Assembly: GCA_938015805.1 (NCBI GenBank)
Contig: CALLXF010000005.1
Span: forward strand, 1 to 53,470
Length of the DNA: 53,470 bases
Source: an uncultured Saprospiraceae bacterium
Lineage (GTDB): Bacteria; Bacteroidota; Bacteroidia; Chitinophagales; Saprospiraceae
Direction of reading: 5' to 3'
The position numbers and the translations under genes were made by a program. The notes beneath the pieces were generated by a model. The model was not told where the DNA came from, ran no database searches, and saw nothing but the letters and a program-made list of their open reading frames with translations. Each line of letters opens with the position of its first letter. The stretch's first letter is position 1. This document shows positions 48,264 to 53,470 of the stretch, piece after piece.

Positions 48264-49805
48264 ATGGACAAACAAAAAGAAATCCTAAAATCCAAAATAA
48301 AAGAGGCCTACCTTGGAGGTGGTCAGGATCGTATCGATAAACAACACGCTAAAGGAAAACTGACCGCGAGGGAACGTGTTCATTTCTTACTCGATGAAGG
48401 ATCATTTGAAGAGATCGGTGTTTTAGTAACGCATAGAACTACTGATTTTGGGATGGAACGACAAAAATTCTATGGTGATGGTGTTATAACGGGATATGGT
48501 ACTGTAAATGGAAGACTGATTTATGTTTTTGCTCAAGATTTTACCGTATTTGGCGGAAGCCTATCTGAGACCCATGCAGAAAAAATCTGTAAGCTCATGG
48601 ATTTAGCTATGAAAACGGGAGCTCCTCTTGTAGGACTTAATGACAGTGGTGGTGCAAGAATACAAGAAGGAGTGAGATCATTAGGAGGTTATGCTGATAT
48701 TTTTTATCGTAATGTAATGGCATCAGGCGTCATTCCACAAATCTCTGCGATCATGGGACCCTGTGCTGGTGGAGCTGTTTATTCCCCTGCCATGACGGAC
48801 TTTACCATAATGGTCGAGAATACCAGTTACATGTTCGTCACCGGACCTAATGTTGTTAAAACAGTGACCAACGAGGAGGTAAGCTCGGAAGAATTAGGAG
48901 GGGCAAGTACCCATAGTACTAAGTCAGGAGTAACGCATCTGACCGCTGCTCATGATATCGATTGTATCGATCAGATTAAACGATTACTGAGCTATATGCC
49001 TCAGAACTGCGAAGGAAAAACACCATCCCTACCCTACGACATACAAGAAGAATATAGGGACGAATTAGAGAAAATCATTCCTGACAGTGCTAATAAACCG
49101 TATGACATACGTGACGTTATAACAGGAATCATAGATACCGATACTTTTTACGAAATACATGAGGCCTATGCTGATAATATTATTGTAGGTTTTGCTCGTA
49201 TCGCGGGAAAAACTATAGGAATCGTAGCTAATCAGCCTATGAGCTTAGCCGGATGTCTCGATGTAGATAGCTCTAAAAAAGCTGCACGATTTACGAGAAC
49301 TTGTGATTGTTTTAATATTCCATTATTAGTGCTCGTAGACGTCCCTGGGTTTTTACCAGGAACTGATCAGGAATGGAACGCCATCATAACTAACGGAGCT
49401 AAACTTCTCTATGCATTAAGCGAAGCCACCGTTCCTAGAATCTCTTTAATTACGCGTAAAGCATATGGAGGAGCCTATGATGTAATGAACTCCAAACATA
49501 TCGGAGCAGACATGAACTTTGCATGGCCCACTGCAGAGATCGCAGTAATGGGAGCAAAGGGAGCGAGTGAAATAATATTTAGAAAAGAAATTAAAGAAGC
49601 AGATGATCCTGCAGCTAAGCTCTTAGAAAAAGAACAGGAATACGCGGACTTGTTTGCTAACCCTTACTCTGCTGCCCAACGTGGTTTTATAGATGAAGTG
49701 ATCCAACCGCGAGAGACTCGTAGAAAACTGATTAGAGCTTTTGCGATGTTAGAAAATAAAGTGGCCGTATTGCCAAAAAAGAAGCACGGGAATATCCCTT
49801 TGTAA
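48264..49805 (+). CDS. Acyl-CoA carboxylase carboxyltransferase subunit (propionyl-CoA type)
   Basis: 513 residues. Transfers carboxyl from biotin to an acyl-CoA. The two crotonase-like halves carry the CoA and biotin sites: [20 protein letters not shown] with [20 protein letters not shown] in the first, and [20 protein letters not shown] with [22 protein letters not shown] in the second. Motifs fit propionyl-CoA carboxylase beta and methylmalonyl-CoA decarboxylase alpha. With the methylmalonyl-CoA mutase at 39273-42419, propionyl-CoA carboxylase is the best guess, but acetyl- or methylcrotonyl-CoA carboxylase cannot be excluded. Confidence 0.92.
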   Translation: MDKQKEILKSKIKEAYLGGGQDRIDKQHAKGKLTARERVHFLLDEGSFEEIGVLVTHRTTDFGMERQKFYGDGVITGYGTVNGRLIYVFAQDFTVFGGSLSETHAEKICKLMDLAMKTGAPLVGLNDSGGARIQEGVRSLGGYADIFYRNVMASGVIPQISAIMGPCAGGAVYSPAMTDFTIMVENTSYMFVTGPNVVKTVTNEEVSSEELGGASTHSTKSGVTHLTAAHDIDCIDQIKRLLSYMPQNCEGKTPSLPYDIQEEYRDELEKIIPDSANKPYDIRDVITGIIDTDTFYEIHEAYADNIIVGFARIAGKTIGIVANQPMSLAGCLDVDSSKKAARFTRTCDCFNIPLLVLVDVPGFLPGTDQEWNAIITNGAKLLYALSEATVPRISLITRKAYGGAYDVMNSKHIGADMNFAWPTAEIAVMGAKGASEIIFRKEIKEADDPAAKLLEKEQEYADLFANPYSAAQRGFIDEVIQPRETRRKLIRAFAMLENKVAVLPKKKHGNIPL

Positions 49806-49867
49806 GTTAGATGTTAGACTTTTAGATATATTAATTTCTGATCTAAGTAAAATTTAAAAAGCAAAAA

Positions 49868-50653
49868 ATGGACTATAAAAATATACTTATCGAAAATAAT
49901 GACGGTGTAGTAACCCTAATCGTAAATCGTCCGCACGCTTTAAATGCTTTAAACATGGAGACCATCTCTGAGATCGGTGTCTTCTTTACTGAAGATTATA
50001 AAACGATCCAAAATCTAAAGGGAGTGATCATCACCGGAGCAGGAGAGAAAGCTTTCGTGGCTGGTGCAGATATCAAAGAATTTTTAGGTATAGAAAGTCC
50101 TGAAGCAGGGTCTGCTTTAGCTCGTAATGGTCATGATGTTTTTAATATTATAGAAAAGTTTCATAAACCTACGATAGCGGCTGTACAAGGATTTTGTTTA
50201 GGAGGTGGATTCGAATTGGCTCTAGCCTGTCATATGCGTATCGCTGGAGAAAAAGCAAAGTTCTCATTTCCAGAGGTAAACCTAGGACTACTACCTGGCT
50301 TTAATGGTTCCCAACGGTTACCTATGCTAGTCGGTAAAGCCAAGGCTTTTGAGTTATTAATGACCACAGATATGATCAAAGCAGAAGAAGCCGTCAAGCT
50401 CGGATTAGCTAATCATGTTGTTCCTCAAGGAGAAGAAATTTCTAAAGCCACAGAGATCATAGAAAAAATCGCAACTAAGGCCCCATTGGCTATAGCCGAA
50501 ATTATCAAAACTGTAAATGCCTATCAAGATAAAAACAGTGATGGAACCGAACAAGAGATTGCCTCTTTTGGTCAACTAATGACTACCAAAGATTTTGAAG
50601 AAGGTACTTCGGCCTTTATCGAAAAACGTAAAGCGGAGTTTACTGGAGAGTAG
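49868..50653 (+). CDS. Enoyl-CoA hydratase/isomerase family protein
   Basis: 261 residues, crotonase fold. Both catalytic Glu are present: the one in CLGGGFELALACHMRIAGE, which also holds the oxyanion-hole Gly, and the one in FSFPEVNLGLLPG. So it can hydrate 2-enoyl-CoA. The usual GGTQRL is slightly altered to NGSQRL. Acts in beta-oxidation or in branched-chain amino acid degradation. Lies 62 bases after the carboxyltransferase and 15 bases before the ECF sigma gene. Confidence 0.9.
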   Translation: MDYKNILIENNDGVVTLIVNRPHALNALNMETISEIGVFFTEDYKTIQNLKGVIITGAGEKAFVAGADIKEFLGIESPEAGSALARNGHDVFNIIEKFHKPTIAAVQGFCLGGGFELALACHMRIAGEKAKFSFPEVNLGLLPGFNGSQRLPMLVGKAKAFELLMTTDMIKAEEAVKLGLANHVVPQGEEISKATEIIEKIATKAPLAIAEIIKTVNAYQDKNSDGTEQEIASFGQLMTTKDFEEGTSAFIEKRKAEFTGE

Positions 50654-50668
50654 AAAAATCCACCCTTA

Positions 50669-51202
50669 ATGGCAAATGAAAAAGATTTTGAAAAACTGTT
50701 CAAAGCAAACTATAGAAGGTTTGTATCTGCCGCATACGCCTACTCTAAACAAAAACACATTGCTGAAGAAATTGTACAAGATGTATTTGTAGATTTCTGG
50801 AAACGCCTTGAGCGAAAAGAAAATATTTCAAATCATGAAGCCTACCTCAGAAGAGCTATCATGTATCGAAGTTTTGATGTTATTAAAGCGGAGAAAAAGC
50901 ATGGACATAAAGTGGAAGTCGATCTAATCGATAATTTTAGCAGAGACGAACATCAGAATCCTGAAACAGAAATTATCTCTAAAGAAAATCTAGCCTTTCT
51001 TCAAAAAACAATCGATTCCCTTCCAGAAAGAACCAGGCAAATTTTTATGCTCAGCCGATTTGAAAAAATGAGTTATAAAGAAATTTCTCAAAAAACTGAG
51101 ATCAATCAAAAAACGGTAGAATACCATATAAGTAAGGCGTTACAACTCATCAGAAATGCCTTAATCAGCTTGATAATCCTCACAATGAATATTCTTTTTT
51201 AA
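50669..51202 (+). CDS. ECF subfamily RNA polymerase sigma factor
   Basis: 177 residues with regions 2 and 4 only. Region 2 (about 8-75): FEKLFKANYRRFVSAAYAYS, then AEEIVQDVFVDFWKRL. Region 4 (about 110-165): LPERTRQIFMLSRFEKMSYK, then EISQKTEINQKTVEYHISKA, a helix-turn-helix for -35 recognition. Typical of Bacteroidota FecI-like sigma factors that are held by FecR anti-sigma proteins; FecR is two genes downstream. Being 15 bases after the hydratase, it may be read through from the carboxylase operon. Predicted to switch on the downstream receptor genes when a TonB receptor binds its substrate. Confidence 0.92.
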   Translation: MANEKDFEKLFKANYRRFVSAAYAYSKQKHIAEEIVQDVFVDFWKRLERKENISNHEAYLRRAIMYRSFDVIKAEKKHGHKVEVDLIDNFSRDEHQNPETEIISKENLAFLQKTIDSLPERTRQIFMLSRFEKMSYKEISQKTEINQKTVEYHISKALQLIRNALISLIILTMNILF

Positions 51203-51320
51203 AAAACTTTCAATTTCCACTAGGGTTTTTCTTTGTTTAATCTACTTCATAGTGTACGCAGTTTACAAAGCAGCTTTTTAAACACTAAAAACAATTTATT
51301 AAACTCTAAAAATTAGACAA

Positions 51321-51695
51321 ATGAATACGTTAAAAATATTGATAATGAGCCTTGGATTAATGATTGCTGCAACTTCTTGTGGCGACGATGATAGAGCAGC
51401 GGAATATAATTTAGTAAGCGCAAACCAAATCAAGAGTGACGATGAGGTAGCTTTAGAAATTAATATCAGCATTTCAGACCTAGATGGCCTTCAGCAAATC
51501 ATCGTAGAGAATGAGGAATTAGGCATTGATTTCTTAGAAAATATCACCACCAGATCCTCCATCGTAAATAAGAATTTTTTAATAGCACTTGATCCTGAAG
51601 AATTGGAAGAAGATACCATTTTCCTCTTAAATATTACCACCACAGACATAAACGGTAATACTTCAAAAGGAACAATAAATGTTGATATTTTATAA
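51321..51695 (+). CDS. Small lipoprotein of unknown function
   Basis: 124 residues. Signal peptide with lipobox: IMSLGLMIAATSCGDDD, with lipid-modified Cys20 followed by Asp-rich residues, which in Bacteroidota favours export to the outer-membrane surface. The mature part is a single beta-rich domain (VALEINISISDLDGLQQIIV, TIFLLNITTTDINGNTSKGT) reminiscent of an Ig-like beta sandwich. I do not recognise the family. It sits between the ECF sigma gene (118 bases) and the FecR gene (77 bases), where the usual order has FecR directly after sigma. The position suggests a role in the same uptake system. Confidence 0.75.
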   Translation: MNTLKILIMSLGLMIAATSCGDDDRAAEYNLVSANQIKSDDEVALEINISISDLDGLQQIIVENEELGIDFLENITTRSSIVNKNFLIALDPEELEEDTIFLLNITTTDINGNTSKGTINVDIL

Positions 51696-51703
51696 ATTTT
51701 ATT

Positions 51704-51740
51704 TCGAATCCCTTTACTTTATTTACGTAAAGGGATTCGA
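51704..51740 (+). other. 14-base-pair hairpin between lipoprotein and FecR genes
   Basis: TCGAATCCCTTTAC pairs perfectly with GTAAAGGGATTCGA around a nine-base loop, eight bases past the lipoprotein stop. The stem is followed by TACTTTG and then a T5 stretch, so it is not a classical terminator with adjacent T run, but may be a weak one or an mRNA-stability element. The FecR ATG is 32 bases downstream. Confidence 0.6.
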
Positions 51741-51772
51741 TACTTTGTTTTTAAATCATAACAAATAAATAT

Positions 51773-52756
51773 ATGAAAGCTAATTACACCTCACTAGTTC
51801 TCAAATCATTAGAAAACAATTTAAGTGAAAGCGAAAAAATTACTTTCGCAAATTGGCTACATGTAGAAGATAATTTCAAGAAATATCAGAAGATTAAACA
51901 AATCTGGAATGAATCAGGAAAACTTACTTATCCTGAATTAGAAGCATCTCTAAACGTAGAAGAGGCTTACCAAAAAGTAAAACGTAAAGCCGGATTATCG
52001 GATGCGACCACGAGATACATTACTCCAAAAAAACGGCGTACCCCATATTTAGTAGCCGCAAGCTTTATTCTTCTTGCGATGACATGCAGTTATTTTTTAC
52101 TTCAGTTTATTACTTCTAATGATTTTAAAACTTTAACTGCAGTTCAGAATATGGAATACACCCTTCCTGACTTGTCTACAGTCTGGCTTTCTGAGGGAAC
52201 TGAGTTATCATACCATCCTGATTTTAAAAATCATAGGAATATAAAGCTTGATGGCAAAGCCTTATTTGAGGTAATTCATGATACAGAAAAACCATTTACT
52301 GTGGATGCCGATGGAATGGATGTAACCGTACTAGGAACTAAGTTTATAGTATCTAATGAAGAAACAAGTACAGCATATATTCATGTCATAAATGGTAAGG
52401 TAAAAGTCGAGGACCCTAATAATAATGTGCAACCTCACATCCTAACTCAAGATATGACTGTAGAGAAAATCGAATCAAAATTAAAAATAACGGATAAAAT
52501 ATACGCTAACCAAATGTTCTGGGCTACGAATAAATTATACTATAAAGACGCCTCCCTAGAAAGAATTTTTGACGACCTAGAAAATTATTTTCATACAACT
52601 ATCACTTACAGCGATACTTTTAAAGATTGCAATTTTAGTGGGTCATTTAGTGAGCAGAATATCCAAGAAATCCTAAGCACTCTAGAGATTATTTATAACC
52701 TAGAAATAGAAAAGAAGCCTGGGAACATATCCATAACAGGACCATCATGCGATTAA
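51773..52756 (+). CDS. FecR family anti-sigma regulator
   Basis: 327 residues. N-terminal cytoplasmic part (about 1-88) with a helical anti-sigma segment (ENNLSESEKITFANWLHVED); one transmembrane helix (PYLVAASFILLAMTCSYFLL, about 91-113); then the periplasmic FecR domain (MEYTLPDLSTVWLSEGTELS, GKALFEVIHDTEKPFTVDAD, VLGTKFIVSNEETSTAYIHV) and a C-terminal STN-like region (FDDLENYFHTTITYSDTFKD). It inhibits the ECF sigma at 50669 until a TonB receptor signals. Its stop overlaps the receptor start by ten bases. Confidence 0.93.
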   Translation: MKANYTSLVLKSLENNLSESEKITFANWLHVEDNFKKYQKIKQIWNESGKLTYPELEASLNVEEAYQKVKRKAGLSDATTRYITPKKRRTPYLVAASFILLAMTCSYFLLQFITSNDFKTLTAVQNMEYTLPDLSTVWLSEGTELSYHPDFKNHRNIKLDGKALFEVIHDTEKPFTVDADGMDVTVLGTKFIVSNEETSTAYIHVINGKVKVEDPNNNVQPHILTQDMTVEKIESKLKITDKIYANQMFWATNKLYYKDASLERIFDDLENYFHTTITYSDTFKDCNFSGSFSEQNIQEILSTLEIIYNLEIEKKPGNISITGPSCD

Positions 52757-53470
52757 AGAAATTAACTATAACATTAATACTAATTACATTTTTAGGCTTA
52801 TCAAGTATAGCACAAAAAACAGAAAAAGATAATTCGGTAAGTATTAAAATATCCTATTCTTGTATCGATAAAGTACTAGAAAAAGTCATCGGAGATTTAG
52901 AAAAGGACTACCCTCTCCAATTCCAATACAACCCTATCGACGTTGAGAAGCAGCGTATAACAATCAATGCAGAGAACCTATCGAGCGAGACATTCTTAAA
53001 ACAAGCACTTAAAAACACTGGGCTTAAATTTAAAATAAACGAAAGCAACGTTATTCTATATACGTCTAAAAAAGACGATAGCCTGGGAAGTATAGAATCT
53101 ACATCAAAAAAAACAGTAAGTGGATATATTTTAGATGCAGAAACTACAGAATCACTAATCGGAGCTACCGTTTATGATTTAGCTTCAGGAAAAGGAACGG
53201 TAACTAATGAGTACGGTTTTTTTAGTATGACCCTCCCATCAGGACCGATTACCCTGCAAGCGTCCTACATTGGATATCAATCCGATGAAAACAAAATAAT
53301 GCTTCAGCAAGATGAAGAAATAAGTTTTGAATTATCATCAGGAGCATTAATAGAAGAAGTGGTCATCACCTCAGAGGCAGCATCAGAACCAATATACCAA
53401 CGGTCACAAATGAGTCAGTTAACGATTCCGGTAGGGCAACTAAAAGCCATACCTGTCATTCTCGGCGAAG
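52747..53470 (+). CDS. TonB-dependent receptor with STN and carboxypeptidase-regulatory-like domains, 5' part
   Basis: 241 residues visible, running off the window. The ATG at 52747 overlaps the FecR stop (52754-52756) in another frame, so translation is coupled. Signal peptide MRLKKLTITLILITFLGLSS. Residues about 30-105 are an STN (secretin/TonB short N-terminal) domain (SYSCIDKVLEKVIGDLEKDY, then LSSETFLKQALKNTGLKFKI). Residues about 122-205 are a carboxypeptidase-D-regulatory-like beta sandwich (VSGYILDAETTESLIGATVY, GYFFSM-like turn, ITLQASYIGYQS). The plug and barrel would follow. This is the SusC/RagA or FecA-like arrangement, in which STN touches FecR. The transported substrate is unknown. 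Confidence 0.92.
   Translation, partial: MRLKKLTITLILITFLGLSSIAQKTEKDNSVSIKISYSCIDKVLEKVIGDLEKDYPLQFQYNPIDVEKQRITINAENLSSETFLKQALKNTGLKFKINESNVILYTSKKDDSLGSIESTSKKTVSGYILDAETTESLIGATVYDLASGKGTVTNEYGFFSMTLPSGPITLQASYIGYQSDENKIMLQQDEEISFELSSGALIEEVVITSEAASEPIYQRSQMSQLTIPVGQLKAIPVILGE

Overview
The window comes from a low-GC chromosome of a Bacteroidota bacterium, most likely a marine or aquatic member near Saprospiria or Flavobacteriia. The evidence is a secreted protein with a C-terminal type IX secretion sorting domain, several Bacteroidetes-type promoters (TTG-N19-TAnnTTTG), an ECF sigma / FecR / STN-TonB-receptor cassette, and the Bacteroidetes order rplQ-carA-eno. The lineage below phylum is inference. 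I saw no rRNA, tRNA, CRISPR array, insertion sequence or prophage.

Layout. 1-4917 holds two large secreted surface proteins on the minus strand, one cut by the window edge and one with MopE-like metal-binding repeats and a T9SS tail. 4962-10748 holds scattered single genes: SRPBCC protein, small hypothetical, a DUF6909-like protein with a nucleosidase-like C-terminus, a beta-barrel lipoprotein, a DUF4197 protein and an App1-like phosphatase. 11024-13322 holds lysS overlapped by a plsC-type acyltransferase, followed by a 639-base non-coding stretch with a 7-base tandem repeat and a hairpin element. 13962-17613 is a minus-strand operon carA-eno-ftsB-like-sucD with its own promoter and terminator.

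17971-36224 is one continuous minus-strand ribosomal supercluster in which str, S10, spc and alpha operons are joined: rpsL, rpsG, fusA, rpsJ, rplC, rplD, rplW, rplB, rpsS, rplV, rpsC, rplP, rpmC, rpsQ, rplN, rplX, rplE, rpsN, rpsH, rplF, rplR, rpsE, rpmD, rplO, secY, map, infA, rpmJ, rpsM, rpsK, rpsD, rpoA, rplQ. tuf is absent. Two genes (rpmD, rpmJ) are very short and easily missed. A near-perfect internal promoter precedes rpsJ, and a strong terminator follows rplQ.

36431-42419 holds TspO and a GNAT acetyltransferase, then a minus-strand unit of a fused methylmalonyl-CoA mutase, a DUF2490 protein and a polyprenyl diphosphate synthase. 42733-43395 is an exported protein of two tandem cupredoxin-like repeats. 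43635-50653 is a TetR regulator divergent from a catabolic cluster: biotin carrier protein, biotin carboxylase, etfB, etfA, carboxyltransferase and enoyl-CoA hydratase. With the mutase nearby and sucD (succinyl-CoA synthetase alpha) elsewhere in the window, this forms a path from acyl-CoA oxidation through propionyl-CoA to succinyl-CoA and the TCA cycle; no epimerase is in the window.

50669 to the end is a nutrient-uptake regulatory cassette: ECF sigma factor, a small lipoprotein of unknown function, FecR-type anti-sigma factor and the start of a TonB-dependent receptor with an STN domain. The most unusual items are the MutA-MutB fusion, the tandem cupredoxin-like protein, the lipoprotein inserted in the sigma/anti-sigma cassette, and the RGGN-repeat tail of ribosomal protein S3.
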